NCBI RefSeq assembly: GCF_004364935.1
Contig: NZ_SOBT01000011.1
Location: 186,001 to 250,000, forward strand
Length of the DNA: 64,000 nucleotides
Direction of reading: 5' to 3'
DNA from: Panacagrimonas perspica
Lineage (GTDB): Bacteria; Pseudomonadota; Gammaproteobacteria; Nevskiales; Nevskiaceae
Part shown: piece by piece, positions 55,871 to 64,000 of the stretch
How the letters are laid out: each line of letters starts with the position of its first letter
How positions within the stretch are numbered: the stretch's first letter is position 1
Position numbers and translations under genes: made by a program
Notes under the pieces: model-generated
Database searches by the model: none
Told to the model about the DNA's origin: nothing
What the model saw: only the letters and a program-made list of their open reading frames with translations

Positions 55871-56311
55871 ATGGACGTTCCGGAGCATCTGTCGGCCCTC
55901 GACCCCGGCCTGGTCGCTGCCTATCGCGCGACGCATTACCGCGTCGATCTCGCGCCGCCGTTCACGATGAAGGTAGACGTGCACGGCCCCGGCCTCGGGC
56001 GTCTGATGCAGGCCGGGGGCCACACTGGCGCGATGTTCATCACGGCCTGGAATCCGCTCGGCGAGTCGCTGTCGCGCGATCGGAACGAGCAGCGGCAGCA
56101 GCGGTTGATCGATGAACTGCGCGCCGCCGGCCTGGCCTGGGTGCCCGGCGTCGGGTCGGATCCCAGCGGTGCCTGGCCGGACGAGGAGGTCAGCGTCCTG
56201 GTACCGGACGTGGATCGAGCGGCGGCCTGCGATTGGGGGCGCCGGCATGGTCAGAACGCGGTGCTGTGGGCGGATACCGATGCGGTGCCGAAGTTGCTGC
56301 TGCTGCGTTGA
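55871..56311 (+). CDS. DUF3293 domain-containing protein
   Basis: 146 residues from ATG 55871; an earlier start in the same frame would overlap the divergent promoter without adding similarity. The pattern YRATHYRVDLAPPFTMKVDV, FITAWNPLGESLSRDRNEQR, then LIDELRAAGLAWVPGVGSDP and a C-terminal RHGQNAVLWADTDAVPKLLL matches the small DUF3293 family, for which no function is established. It stands alone between the PYROXD2-like gene (46 bases away) and the palindromic repeat before ppa. Confidence 0.82.
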   Translation: MDVPEHLSALDPGLVAAYRATHYRVDLAPPFTMKVDVHGPGLGRLMQAGGHTGAMFITAWNPLGESLSRDRNEQRQQRLIDELRAAGLAWVPGVGSDPSGAWPDEEVSVLVPDVDRAAACDWGRRHGQNAVLWADTDAVPKLLLLR

Positions 56312-56316
56312 GCGCG

Positions 56317-56385
56317 GTAGCCCGGGTGAAACCCGGGGCTTTGCGCTCCGATCGCGCCGAAAATTCCGGGTTTCACCCGGGCTAC
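56317..56385. repeat. Intergenic palindromic repeat, copy 9 (GTGAAACCCGGG subtype)
   Basis: Left arm GTAGCCCGGGTGAAACCCGGG, spacer of about 26 bases, right arm CCGGGTTTCACCCGGGCTAC. It fills the gap between the convergent DUF3293 and ppa genes and is nearly identical in its arms to copy 2. Confidence 0.9.
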
Positions 56386-56397
56386 GGTGCGGAGAAA

Positions 56398-56946
56398 TCA
56401 GAAGTTCGGGGCAACCGGCTCGGCCTTGTAGCGCTGGACGCTGTCGAGGATCGCCTTCTTGGCGTCCTGGGGGCCGTGCCAGCCCCTGATCTTCACCCAC
56501 TTCCCTTTTTCGAGATCCTTGTAGTGCTCGAAGAAATGGGAGATCTGGTCGCGGATCAGGTCGGGCAGCTCGCGGACCGAGGTGATGTCGCTGTACAAGC
56601 GGCTGATCTTGTCGCTGGGGACCACCACCAGCTTCTCGTCGATGCCGCTCTCGTCTTCCATCTCGAGCATGCCGATCGGACGGCAGTTGATGATGCAGCC
56701 CGGCGTCAGCTGCATCGGCATCATCACCAGGGCGTCGATCGGATCGCCGTCGCCGCTCAGCGTGTGCGGCACATACCCGTAGTTGCAGGGGTAGCGCATC
56801 GGCGTCGTCAGCAGGCGATCCACGAAGATCTGCCCGGATGCCTTGTCCACCTCGTACTTCACGGGCTCGCTGTTCATCGCGATTTCGATGACGACGTTGA
56901 TGTCGTCGGGAACGTTCTTGCCAGTGGGGACGAGTTCGAGGGACAT
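56398..56946 (-). CDS. ppa: Inorganic pyrophosphatase, soluble family I
   Basis: 182 residues hydrolysing PPi to phosphate in the cytoplasm. Family motifs: IEIAMNSEPVKYEVDKASGQ, RYPCNYGYVPHTLSGDGDPI with the metal-binding aspartates, DALVMMPMQLTPGCIINCRP and KISRLYSDITSVRELP. Start chosen at ATG 56944-56946, matching the known N-terminus SLELVPTGK; the frame continues upstream without similarity. It is on the same strand as the membrane pyrophosphatase hppA just upstream, from which it is separated by a terminator, so they are probably separate transcripts. Confidence 0.96.
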   Translation of the reverse strand: MSLELVPTGKNVPDDINVVIEIAMNSEPVKYEVDKASGQIFVDRLLTTPMRYPCNYGYVPHTLSGDGDPIDALVMMPMQLTPGCIINCRPIGMLEMEDESGIDEKLVVVPSDKISRLYSDITSVRELPDLIRDQISHFFEHYKDLEKGKWVKIRGWHGPQDAKKAILDSVQRYKAEPVAPNF

Positions 56947-57037
56947 CAGGAGGGACCTTGCCGGAGCGGGGAATCGGGGGGCGGGAATTATATCGGCGGT
57001 GCCGTCCGGAATGATGCGTCGCACCAAATCAGGACGC

Positions 57038-57068
57038 AAAAAAAGCCCCGGACGAGCCGGGGCTTTTT
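57038..57068. terminator. Bidirectional intrinsic terminator between hppA and ppa
   Basis: AGCCCCGG-ACGAG-CCGGGGCT, an eight-pair stem (57044-57064) flanked by AAAAAAA on the left and TTTT on the right. On the minus strand it terminates hppA, lying 15 bases past the extra copy of the hppA 3' end. Confidence 0.88.
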
Positions 57069-57082
57069 CTTGATGCAGACCG

Positions 57083-57125
57083 ATCAGAGCAGGGGCACCA
57101 GCAGCAGGGCCACGATGTTGATGAG
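57083..57125 (-). pseudogene. Duplicated 3' end of hppA (remnant)
   Basis: On the minus strand this encodes [12 protein letters not shown] followed by TGA, the same 12 residues and stop that end the intact hppA at 57210. The differing bases are all synonymous (GCC for GCG, CTG for TTG three times). It lies next to the terminator, where the original gene end would be expected. Confidence 0.85.
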
Positions 57126-57199
57126 TCCCGCGCCGCGTTTACGAACTGCCAGTGACAGTTCGTGCGGCGCGGGACGGGCGACGGGTCCCCCGTCGCCCC
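57126..57199. repeat. Two perfect hairpins between the hppA tail copies
   Basis: Hairpin 1: TCCCGCGCCGC (57126-57136), bulge GTTT, ACGAACTG, loop CCAGTGA, CAGTTCGT, GCGGCGCGGGA (57164-57174). Hairpin 2: GGGCGACGGG (57176-57185), loop TCC, CCCGTCGCCC (57189-57198). They fill the space between the two hppA tails and are unlike the GTAGCCCGGG family. Confidence 0.85.
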
Positions 57200-57209
57200 A
57201 TCTCTCAAA

Positions 57210-59255
57210 TCAGAGCAAGGGCACCAGCAACAACGCCACGATGTTGATGATCTTGATCAGCGGATTGATGGCCGGGCCGGCGGTGTCCTTGTACGGATCG
57301 CCCACGGTGTCGCCGGTGACGGCTGCCTTGTGCGCTTCCGAACCCTTGCCGCCGTGATGGCCTTCTTCGATGTACTTCTTGGCGTTATCCCAGGCGCCGC
57401 CACCCGTGCACATCGAGATCGCCACGAACAGGCCGGTCACGATGGTGCCCATCAGCAGGCCGCCCAGCGCATCCGCACCCAGCGTCATGCCGACGATGAT
57501 CGGGATGAACAGCGGGAGCATCGAGGGGATGATCATCTCGCGGATGGCGGCCTTGGTCAGCAGGTCGACGCTCTTGGCGTAGTCCGGCTTGCCCGTGCCT
57601 TCCATGATGCCGGCGATCTCGCGGAACTGGCGGCGAACTTCCACCACCACCGCACCGGCCGCGCGACCCACCGCCTGCATGGCGAACGCGCCGAACAGGT
57701 AGGGAATCATGCCGCCGATGAGCAGGCCGATGACGACGTCGACGTTGTTGATCGAGAAGTCGACCGCCGTGCCCTTCTCGCTGAGCTTGTGCGCGTAGTC
57801 CGCGAACAGCACCAGCGCCGCCAGGCCCGCCGAACCGATGGCATAGCCCTTGGTCACGGCCTTGGTCGTGTTGCCGACCGCATCGAGCGCGTCCGTGGTC
57901 TTGCGGATGGACTTGTCCATGCCGCTCATCTCCGCGATGCCGCCCGCGTTGTCGGTGATCGGACCGTAGGCGTCGAGCGCCACGACCATGCCGGCCATCG
58001 ACAGCATGGCCGTCGCCGCGATCGCGATGCCGTACAGGCCCGCGATCTCGTAGGTGCCCCACATCGCGGCCGCCACCACCAGCACCGGTGCAGCGGTCGA
58101 CTTCATCGACACGGCGAGGCCGGCGATGACATTGGTGCCGTGACCCGTCTCCGAAGCCAGCGCGACCTGTTGAACCGGGCCGTACTCGGTTGCGGTGTAG
58201 TACTCGGTGATGACCACCAGCAGCGCGGTCAGGGCCAGGCCGATCAGCGTGCAGTAGAACAGCGGCATGCCGCCGTGGGGTAGGGCGTCGCTGACGGGGA
58301 ACAGCGTCGTCGTCACGAAGTAGAACGCCACCGCCGCCAGGCCGCCGGAAACCGCGAGGCCGCGATACAGCGCGTTCATGATCTTGCCGCCTTCACGCGC
58401 CTTCACGAAGAACGTGCCGACGATCGAGGCGGGGATGCTGACCGCGCCGAGCAGCAGCGGGTACATCGCACCGGCCCAGCCGTAGGTCGCGTAGGAGATG
58501 CCCGCAACGAGCATCGCCGCGATCACGGTGACCGCGTAGGTCTCGAACAGATCCGCGGCCATGCCGGCGCAGTCGCCGACGTTGTCGCCCACGTTGTCGG
58601 CGATGACGGCCGGGTTGCGTGGGTCATCCTCGGGGATGCCCGCTTCGACCTTGCCCACCAGGTCGGCGCCGACGTCGGCACCCTTGGTGAAGATGCCGCC
58701 GCCGAGGCGCGCGAAGATCGAGATCAGCGACGAGCCGAAGGCCAGGCCGATCATGGGCTGCAGCGTCGCGTTGAGCGCTTCGGCGCTCGGCTCACCCTTC
58801 ATGACCACCATGAAGTAGCCGGCCACGCCGAGCAGGCCCAGACCGACGACCAGCATGCCGGTGATGGCGCCGCCCTTGAAGCTGACGTTGAGCGCGTTGT
58901 TGAGGCTGACGGTGGCGGCCTGCGCGGTACGCACGTTGGCGCGAACCGACACGAACATGCCGATGAATCCGGCGAGGCCCGAGAGCACGGCACCGATGGC
59001 GAAGCCGATGGCGGTAGGCCAGCCGAGCTGCGGCACGAAGCCGATCACCAGGAACAGGATCACGCCGACGACGGCGATGCTCGTGTACTGGCGCCGCAGG
59101 TAGGCGCCGGCGCCTTCCTGAATCGCCGCGGCGATCGACTGCATCTTCTCGTTGCCCGCCGGCATGCCGACGATCCATTTGGCGACGACGCCGCCGTACA
59201 CGATTGCCGCGGCCGCACAGGCCAGCGCAATCAACAACCCGTTTTCCAACAACAT
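57210..59255 (-). CDS. hppA: K+-insensitive pyrophosphate-energized proton pump
   Basis: 681-residue integral membrane H+-pyrophosphatase with about 16 membrane segments, coupling PPi hydrolysis to proton export. Catalytic signatures are [40 protein letters not shown] and the C-terminal [20 protein letters not shown]. Lys465 in [20 protein letters not shown] marks the K+-independent class; K+-dependent forms have Ala there. The ATG at 59253-59255 has SD GAGGGGAG. The 3' end is duplicated downstream beyond two hairpins. It is divergent from adk, across 287 bases that hold the promoters of both but no other feature I can recognise. Confidence 0.96.
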   Translation of the reverse strand: MLLENGLLIALACAAAAIVYGGVVAKWIVGMPAGNEKMQSIAAAIQEGAGAYLRRQYTSIAVVGVILFLVIGFVPQLGWPTAIGFAIGAVLSGLAGFIGMFVSVRANVRTAQAATVSLNNALNVSFKGGAITGMLVVGLGLLGVAGYFMVVMKGEPSAEALNATLQPMIGLAFGSSLISIFARLGGGIFTKGADVGADLVGKVEAGIPEDDPRNPAVIADNVGDNVGDCAGMAADLFETYAVTVIAAMLVAGISYATYGWAGAMYPLLLGAVSIPASIVGTFFVKAREGGKIMNALYRGLAVSGGLAAVAFYFVTTTLFPVSDALPHGGMPLFYCTLIGLALTALLVVITEYYTATEYGPVQQVALASETGHGTNVIAGLAVSMKSTAAPVLVVAAAMWGTYEIAGLYGIAIAATAMLSMAGMVVALDAYGPITDNAGGIAEMSGMDKSIRKTTDALDAVGNTTKAVTKGYAIGSAGLAALVLFADYAHKLSEKGTAVDFSINNVDVVIGLLIGGMIPYLFGAFAMQAVGRAAGAVVVEVRRQFREIAGIMEGTGKPDYAKSVDLLTKAAIREMIIPSMLPLFIPIIVGMTLGADALGGLLMGTIVTGLFVAISMCTGGGAWDNAKKYIEEGHHGGKGSEAHKAAVTGDTVGDPYKDTAGPAINPLIKIINIVALLLVPLL

Positions 59256-59542
59256 CGTATTGGCTCCCCTCTAATAGGTTTTGGGACGTCCGGTGCTGCG
59301 ACGCGCTAGCCCGACCGTACATCCGGCCGATGGCCTTATAAGGCGACAAAAAACGCGCGCGAGTCTACCACGGGGTTTTTGGGCTCCGACCATGCCGAGG
59401 GTGCTCCCGTAACTCGCCCAAGAGGGGGCCCTTCGGGCACAATCCGTGCAGTTAGAAAGGGGCCAGAGCACGCGCGCCGCACGGCGGGCGTTGAACCATC
59501 ACAAGCCCGGTACAGGGCTGACACTCAAGCGATAGACACACC

Positions 59543-60106
59543 ATGAGACTAGTGCTGCTAGGTGCGCCCGGCTCGGGCAAGGGAACCCAGGGCGAGAAGT
59601 TGGTCGCCCACTTCGGTATTCCCAAGATTTCGACTGGCGACGCGCTGCGTGCCGCGGTCAAGGCCAAGACGCCGCTGGGCATGACCGCCAAGGCGGCCAT
59701 GGACGCGGGCGACCTGGTCGCCAACGAGGTCGTGTACGGCATCGTCGAGGACCGGCTGGCCGAGGACGACGCCAAGAAGGGCTTCATCCTCGACGGCTTC
59801 CCGCGCAATCTCGCGCAGGCGCAGGTGCTCGACGACATGCTCAAGCGCCAGGGCGCCGCGGGCATCGGCAAGGCCCTGCACCTGCACGTGACCGACGAGG
59901 AGATCGTCAAGCGTCTGCTCGACCGCGCGCAGAAGGAAGGCCGCGCGGACGACACCGAGCCGGTCATCCGTCATCGCATCGAGGTCTACAACGCCGAGAC
60001 CAGCCCGCTGCTCGACTTCTACGGCAAGCAGGGCAAGCTGGTGAAGGTCGAAGGCGTTGGCACGCTCGACGAGATCTTCCAGCGCATCGTCGCGGTGCTG
60101 AAGTAA
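59543..60106 (+). CDS. adk: Adenylate kinase (short form)
   Basis: 187 residues interconverting ATP + AMP and 2 ADP. The P-loop is LLGAPGSGKGTQGEKL (residues 5-20), the AMP site KISTGDALRAAVK and GFILDGFPRNLAQAQVLDDM, with LLDRAQKEGRADD as the short LID. It lacks the long zinc-binding or beta-stranded LID of E. coli Adk (214 residues), as in other bacteria with the short type. A perfect eight-pair hairpin just after the stop probably ends the transcript. Confidence 0.95.
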   Translation: MRLVLLGAPGSGKGTQGEKLVAHFGIPKISTGDALRAAVKAKTPLGMTAKAAMDAGDLVANEVVYGIVEDRLAEDDAKKGFILDGFPRNLAQAQVLDDMLKRQGAAGIGKALHLHVTDEEIVKRLLDRAQKEGRADDTEPVIRHRIEVYNAETSPLLDFYGKQGKLVKVEGVGTLDEIFQRIVAVLK

Positions 60107-60112
60107 CCATTC

Positions 60113-60137
60113 GGGTCCGCACGTCGCGGACCCGTTT
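60113..60137 (+). terminator. Terminator-like hairpin after adk
   Basis: GGGTCCGC-ACGTC-GCGGACCC, eight perfect pairs with a five-base loop, followed by GTTTC. It starts six bases after the adk stop. The T-tract is short, so strength is uncertain. Confidence 0.65.
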
Positions 60138-60239
60138 CGAAAGCTTGGCTGGATCGACCGCTGATCTGACGCGCCGGCCAAGGTTCGGTTCCGACGCCGC
60201 GTGCGACGCTCCTCGAACGATGACGAGGAGAGTCCCGAA

Positions 60240-60728
60240 GTGAACATCAAGATCGACCTGGAGCGGCACAAGACCGTGCCGCTGTCGCAAGTCCAGCTCG
60301 CAAGCCTGCTGACGGATGTCGAAGGCACGCTGAAGAAATTTCCCAAGCTGAAGAAGCTGAACGTGCTCGGCGCGCAGGACTTCCGCCTGGACATGCACAC
60401 CATCGGGTCTTCGATCGCCAAGATCGCGCATGACGTCAGCTTCGGCGCGCGCTGCACGCTCGACCTGCCCAAGTCCGAGCTGAGCTGGAAGCCGATTCCC
60501 AAGGTCGGCAACGCGCAGCTCGAAGGGCAGCTCCGGCTGGCCGGCGAGGGTAAGTCCACGCGCATCACGCTGCGCGTGCGCGGCGAACTCAACGATGTGC
60601 CGGTGCCGCTGATGTATCGCCTCGTGGCGCCGGCCTTCATCCAGGGCAAGTTCACGGCCCTGATCGACAGCTTCCTCGACAAGCTCACCGCCGCCTCCGG
60701 CAGTCACAAGGCCCAGGTTTCGGCCTGA
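60240..60728 (+). CDS. SRPBCC-like (START-fold) protein of unknown function
   Basis: 162 residues if started at GTG 60240, which has GAGGAGAG eight bases before it; an upstream GTG at 60201 would add 13 charged residues. The profile, an N-terminal strand (EVNIKIDLERHKTVP), helices, FPKLKKLNVLG, then alternating strands (FRLDMHTIG, ARCTLDLP, QLEGQLRLAGEGKSTRITLR) and a long C-terminal helix (PAFIQGKFTALIDSFLDKLT), is what lipid- or ligand-binding SRPBCC proteins show. No exact family is recognised. It lies 25 bases upstream of an acyl-CoA dehydrogenase gene and is probably in the same transcript. Confidence 0.65.
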   Translation: MNIKIDLERHKTVPLSQVQLASLLTDVEGTLKKFPKLKKLNVLGAQDFRLDMHTIGSSIAKIAHDVSFGARCTLDLPKSELSWKPIPKVGNAQLEGQLRLAGEGKSTRITLRVRGELNDVPVPLMYRLVAPAFIQGKFTALIDSFLDKLTAASGSHKAQVSA

Positions 60729-60753
60729 GCCTTCACCTTCAGGGGTTCGACGA

Positions 60754-62070
60754 ATGAATGTCGCCAAGGACGCGATGGGCCTGGGCCTGCGTGTGCTCAA
60801 TCGTTTCGCAGGACTCAAGGCGGTGGACAAGCTCGGCCTGCGCAAGCCCGCCGAGAAGGCGATCTTCGGCGCTTCGCGCGCGGGCTTCGCCACGGTCGGC
60901 GCCGCCAGCCGCGTCTTCAAGTCGACGCAGAAACTCGTGCAGCCTGCACGGTTGACGCAGCGTTCCGGCGACGGCCTCTTCGATCTGACTCCCAGCGAAG
61001 AGCAGGAGATGCTGCGTGACTCGTGCCGCAGCTTCGCGGACGAGCAGCTGCGTCCTGCGGCCCTTGCCGCCGACACGGCCTGTGCAGCGACGCCCGAACT
61101 GCTCGCCTCGGCAAGTGAGCTCGGCATCCACCTGCTGGGCCTGCCGGAGTCGCTCGGCGGAGCAGGGCAGGAACGTTCGGCGATGACCAGCGTGCTGGTG
61201 GCCGAGGCGCTCGCGCATGGCGATCTGTCGCTTGCCGTGGCCTGCCTCGCACCCTCGGCGGTCAGCAATGCGCTGGTGCTGTGGGGGGACAGCGAGCAGC
61301 AGTCGGCCTATCTGCCCGCTTTCGCCGGAGAGAAATCGCCGGCGGCGGCGCTTGCGATCCAGGAACCTTCGGCGCTGTTCGATCCGTTCAAGTTGTCGGT
61401 CAAGGCGCGCCGCACGCCGGACGGTTATGTGCTCGACGGCGTGAAGTCGCTGGTCCCGCGCGCGGCGCAGGCCGAGCTGTTCATCGTCGCGGCTCATCTC
61501 GAAGGTCGTGGTCCGGCCTTGTTCATCGTCGAATCGTCGACGGCCGGTCTGAGCATCCAGGCAGAGCCGGCCATGGGCCTGCGCGCCGCGGCCACCGGCC
61601 GTGTCGTGCTCGACAACGTCGTGCTCGCGAATCGCGCGCTGCTCGGCAACGGGTCGGCCGACATCTACGCCACCTGCATCAGTCTTGCGCGCGTGGGCTG
61701 GTGCGCGGTGGCGGTCGGCACAGCGCAGGCCGCGCTCGATTACCTCGTGCCCTACGTCAACGAGCGTGTCGCGTTCGGCGAGCCGATCAGTCATCGCCAG
61801 GCGGTCGCGTTCACGGTGGCCAATGCGGCGATCGAGATCGAGGGAATGCGCCTGTTGACGTATCGCGCCGCGAGCCGCGCGGAGCAGTCGAAATCCTTCT
61901 TCGAGGAGACGGCGCTCGCGCGCCGGCTGTGCGCCGACAAGGGCATGCAGATCGGCTCCGACGCCGTGCAGCTGCTCGGCGGACACGGCTTCGTGAAGGA
62001 GCATCCGGCGGAACGCTGGTATCGCGATCTTCGCGCCGTCGGTTTCATCGAAGGCGTGCTGCTGGTCTGA
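60754..62070 (+). CDS. Acyl-CoA dehydrogenase family protein with N-terminal extension
   Basis: 438 residues. A basic, amphipathic stretch of about 75 residues (MNVAKDAMGLGLRVLNRFAG onward) comes before the usual start of the fold at LTPSEEQEMLRDSCRSFADE. FAD-binding and catalytic regions include LAIQEPSALFDPFKLSVKAR, AVAFTVANAAIEIEGMRLLT, LLGGHGFVKEHPAERWYRDL and a C-terminal Glu in GFIEG at the usual catalytic position. Beta-oxidation-type chemistry is likely. The extension could bind membrane or partner. It is followed after three bases by an SDR gene and then by a second ACAD, suggesting a dedicated pathway. Confidence 0.9.
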   Translation: MNVAKDAMGLGLRVLNRFAGLKAVDKLGLRKPAEKAIFGASRAGFATVGAASRVFKSTQKLVQPARLTQRSGDGLFDLTPSEEQEMLRDSCRSFADEQLRPAALAADTACAATPELLASASELGIHLLGLPESLGGAGQERSAMTSVLVAEALAHGDLSLAVACLAPSAVSNALVLWGDSEQQSAYLPAFAGEKSPAAALAIQEPSALFDPFKLSVKARRTPDGYVLDGVKSLVPRAAQAELFIVAAHLEGRGPALFIVESSTAGLSIQAEPAMGLRAAATGRVVLDNVVLANRALLGNGSADIYATCISLARVGWCAVAVGTAQAALDYLVPYVNERVAFGEPISHRQAVAFTVANAAIEIEGMRLLTYRAASRAEQSKSFFEETALARRLCADKGMQIGSDAVQLLGGHGFVKEHPAERWYRDLRAVGFIEGVLLV

Positions 62071-62073
62071 ACC

Positions 62074-62865
62074 ATGAAGCCGACGAATCGCTGCGCATTG
62101 GTCACCGGCGCCTCCGCCGGCATCGGAACCTCGTTCGCGCGGCTGCTCGCCGCCGAAGGCTATGACCTGTTGCTGGTCGCGCGGCGCGAAGACCGCCTGC
62201 GAGAGCTGGCAAACGAACTGTCGAGCGCCCACGGCGTGCGTTGCGAGATCGCGCCGGCCGACCTGACCGATCGTTCCGCGCCGCTCGACGTCATGGCGCG
62301 AGCCGACGCGCTGCGCATGCCGATCGACGTGCTGATCAACAACGCGGGGCTCTCCGGCAAGGGCAAGTTCGCGGAGACGCCATGGAAGGATCTGGCCGGC
62401 GAACTGCAGATCATGGTCACCGCGGTGACCGAACTGGCGCATCGTGCGGCGCCCGGCATGAAGGAACGAGGCTGGGGCCGCATCGTGAACCTGTCCTCGA
62501 TCGCCGCGTTCGCCCCGCCGGGTGCGAGCCTGCTGTACACCGGCATCAAGAGCTACGTGCTCAACATGTCGCAGGCGCTGGACATGGAGCTCAAGCCGCA
62601 CGGGGTTTTCGTCACGGCGCTCTGTCCCGGGTTCACGCGCAGCGAGTTCCACGACGTGATGGGCACGCGCGACACGATGAACAAGTTTCCCGACTTCGTC
62701 TGGCAGACGGCGGACGAAGTCGCGAAGGCCGGTTACGAGGCCGTCATGAAGGGCCGGCCGGTATGCGTGCCGGGCCTCGTGAACAAGCTGACCGTGGGTG
62801 CCCTGCGTCCGCTGCCCGAAACGCTGCGCTATCACCTCGGCCGGCTCGCCAATCCGTTCAAGTAA
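62074..62865 (+). CDS. Short-chain dehydrogenase/reductase (SDR)
   Basis: 263 residues of classical SDR type: cofactor motif LVTGASAGIGTSFARLLAAE, NNAG in VLINNAGLSGKGKFAET, the active-site Ser in VNLSSIAAFAPPG, and Tyr-x-x-x-Lys as LYTGIKSYVLNMS, then LCPGFTRSEFHDVM. The Arg-Arg after strand 2 (LLLVARREDRLREL) suggests NADP(H). It starts three bases after the first ACAD stop and is followed by the second ACAD after 42 bases, so the three act together on one acyl substrate, perhaps as hydroxyacyl dehydrogenase or ketone reductase. Confidence 0.92.
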   Translation: MKPTNRCALVTGASAGIGTSFARLLAAEGYDLLLVARREDRLRELANELSSAHGVRCEIAPADLTDRSAPLDVMARADALRMPIDVLINNAGLSGKGKFAETPWKDLAGELQIMVTAVTELAHRAAPGMKERGWGRIVNLSSIAAFAPPGASLLYTGIKSYVLNMSQALDMELKPHGVFVTALCPGFTRSEFHDVMGTRDTMNKFPDFVWQTADEVAKAGYEAVMKGRPVCVPGLVNKLTVGALRPLPETLRYHLGRLANPFK

Positions 62866-62907
62866 ATTCATGAGCGCCCGCCGCGGCGGACGCTCGAGGA
62901 TCGCTCG

Positions 62908-64000
62908 ATGATGAATCTCGAAACGCCCCGCAAGTTCGCCGGCCTCGTGCAGCAGGCGCAGCAGGTAGCGACGGAAATCTTCCGGCCCAATTCGCGCAAG
63001 TACGATCGCGCCGAGCACCGCTATCCGAAGGAACTCGACGTGCTCGCCGCGCTGCTCGACGGCATGACCGCGGCGGGCGGCAACTCCGGCGCGGGTGCGG
63101 CAGGTGTGCGCCGCGACGCGGTGATGGAAGCCGGCAATCGCAACGGCTCCAACCTGTCGACCGTGCTCGGTGCGATGGAACTGTGCTGGGGCGATGTCGG
63201 CTTGCTGCTGTCGATGCCGCGCCAGGGCCTTGGCAACTCGGCGATCGCCAGCGTGGCCAACGAGGAACAACTCGCGCGCTTCAAGGGACGCTGGGCGGCG
63301 ATGGCCATCACCGAGCCGGGTTGCGGTTCCGATTCCGCGGCGATCCGCGCGACCGCCGTGCTCGATGGCGACGACTACGTCCTCAACGGCGAGAAGATCT
63401 ACGTCACCGCGGGCGAGCGCGCGGAACTCGTCGTGGTCTGGGCCACGCTCGACAAGAGCAAGGGCCGCGCAGCGATCAAGAGCTTCGTCGTCGAGAAAGG
63501 CACGCCCGGGTTCGAACTCGTGCGCCTGGAACACAAGCTCGGCATTCGCGCTTCCGATACCGCGGCGTTCCTGTTGAAGGACTGCCGCGTGCCGAAAGCG
63601 AATCTGCTCGGCGATCCGGAGATCAACGTCGAGAAGGGTTTCGCTGGCGTCATGCAGACCTTCGACAACACGCGTCCGCTGGTGGCCGCGATGGCCGTCG
63701 GCCTGACGCGCGCCTGTCTCGAAGAGACGCGCAAGCTGCTGACCAAGGCTGGCGTGACCGTCGACTACCTGAAGTCGACGCACACGCAGACGGCCGCCGC
63801 CTCCGAGTTCCTGCGCATGCAGGCTGATTACGAGGCCGCGCGCCTGCTGACCTTGCAGGCCGCGTGGATGGCCGACAACCGCAAGCCCAACTCGCTGCAG
63901 GCGAGCATGGCCAAGGCGAAAGCCGGACGCGTCGCCACCGAGGTGGCGCTCAAGTGCGTGGAGCTCGCGGGCAGTCTCGGTTACGTCGAAGGCGAGAGCG
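62908..64000 (+). CDS. Acyl-CoA dehydrogenase family protein (3' end outside window)
   Basis: 364 residues are visible from ATG 62908 (a second ATG follows at once). It is a full ACAD fold as far as it goes: RFKGRWAAMAITEPGCGSDS for FAD/substrate binding, NGEKIYVTAGERAELVVVWA, FLLKDCRVPKANLLGDPEIN, and a start of the C-terminal helical bundle. The catalytic base region lies beyond the window. It is a different subfamily from the ACAD two genes upstream. Paired ACAD genes can form mixed complexes, as in steroid side-chain degradation of actinobacteria, but that is only analogy here. Confidence 0.92.
   Translation, partial: MMNLETPRKFAGLVQQAQQVATEIFRPNSRKYDRAEHRYPKELDVLAALLDGMTAAGGNSGAGAAGVRRDAVMEAGNRNGSNLSTVLGAMELCWGDVGLLLSMPRQGLGNSAIASVANEEQLARFKGRWAAMAITEPGCGSDSAAIRATAVLDGDDYVLNGEKIYVTAGERAELVVVWATLDKSKGRAAIKSFVVEKGTPGFELVRLEHKLGIRASDTAAFLLKDCRVPKANLLGDPEINVEKGFAGVMQTFDNTRPLVAAMAVGLTRACLEETRKLLTKAGVTVDYLKSTHTQTAAASEFLRMQADYEAARLLTLQAAWMADNRKPNSLQASMAKAKAGRVATEVALKCVELAGSLGYVEGES

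Noticed and set aside
57126-57199. Possible riboswitch or structured RNA downstream of hppA
   Set aside because: The hairpins lie 3' of the gene rather than in a leader and are perfect palindromes with no conserved core, so an inserted palindromic element is a better reading.

Overview
The window is about 64 kb of GC-rich chromosome, densely packed with genes in short operons. The gene set points to a gammaproteobacterium. It has a PilG/PilI/ChpA/ChpC twitching system, the order gshB-yqgE-ruvX-pyrB, xerD followed by dsbC, zapE, a fused CysNC and a K+-insensitive H+-pyrophosphatase. Together with a Thiobacillus-type GshA, several Baeyer-Villiger monooxygenases and beta-oxidation genes, this fits a Nevskiales/Solimonadaceae-like hydrocarbon or lipid degrader. 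That placement is an inference from gene content, not a database match. I see no rRNA, tRNA, CRISPR array, integrase island or transposase.

Layout. 1-7.4 kb: pyrB (cut by the left edge), ruvX, a YqgE with an unusual N-terminal domain, gshB, a secreted copper-radical-oxidase-like lipoprotein, a small membrane-anchored protein and gshA. 7.5-15.3 kb: a pilus chemosensory operon (pilG, pilI, a 2103-residue ChpA, chpC) without pilJ, pilH, pilK or chpB. 15.4-21.8 kb: ferredoxin and an AddB/AddA-like nuclease-helicase pair. 21.9-31.9 kb: housekeeping and redox genes (GST, zapE, plsC, xerD, dsbC, gor), a lipoprotein metallopeptidase behind an ABC-2 exporter, and a UDG-family protein. 32-37 kb: an RND efflux pump with its divergent TetR regulator. 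37-40 kb: cysD-cysNC sulfate activation. 40-45 kb: enoyl-CoA hydratase, TetR, molybdopterin oxidoreductase and an Old Yellow Enzyme homologue. 45-56 kb: three flavin monooxygenases, a glutamine-rich hydrophilic protein, a MalT/AlkS-type regulator and a PYROXD2-like oxidoreductase. 56-60 kb: both kinds of pyrophosphatase (ppa, hppA) and adk. 60-64 kb: an SRPBCC-like protein and an acyl-CoA dehydrogenase / SDR / acyl-CoA dehydrogenase set cut by the right edge.

How the genes fit together. Glutathione synthesis (gshA, gshB), recycling (gor) and use (GST) all lie within 26 kb. CysD-CysNC supplies activated sulfate. PPi released by CysDN and by acyl-CoA ligases can be removed by Ppa or conserved as a proton gradient by HppA. 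The BVMO, OYE, molybdoenzyme, ECH and ACAD genes suggest oxidative breakdown of cyclic ketones, terpenoids or steroids, but no substrate can be read from sequence.

Dispersed through the intergenic gaps is a family of palindromic repeats of the form GTAGCCCGGGTG...CACCCGGGCTAC. There are six long and three short copies, and three copies supply the TAG stop codon of the neighbouring gene. The observations I find most worth checking are the SD-sequestering hairpin in front of the glutamine-rich gene, the duplicated hppA 3' end flanking two perfect hairpins, the YqgE fusion, the BVMO lacking its fingerprint histidine, and the stripped-down Pil-Chp operon.
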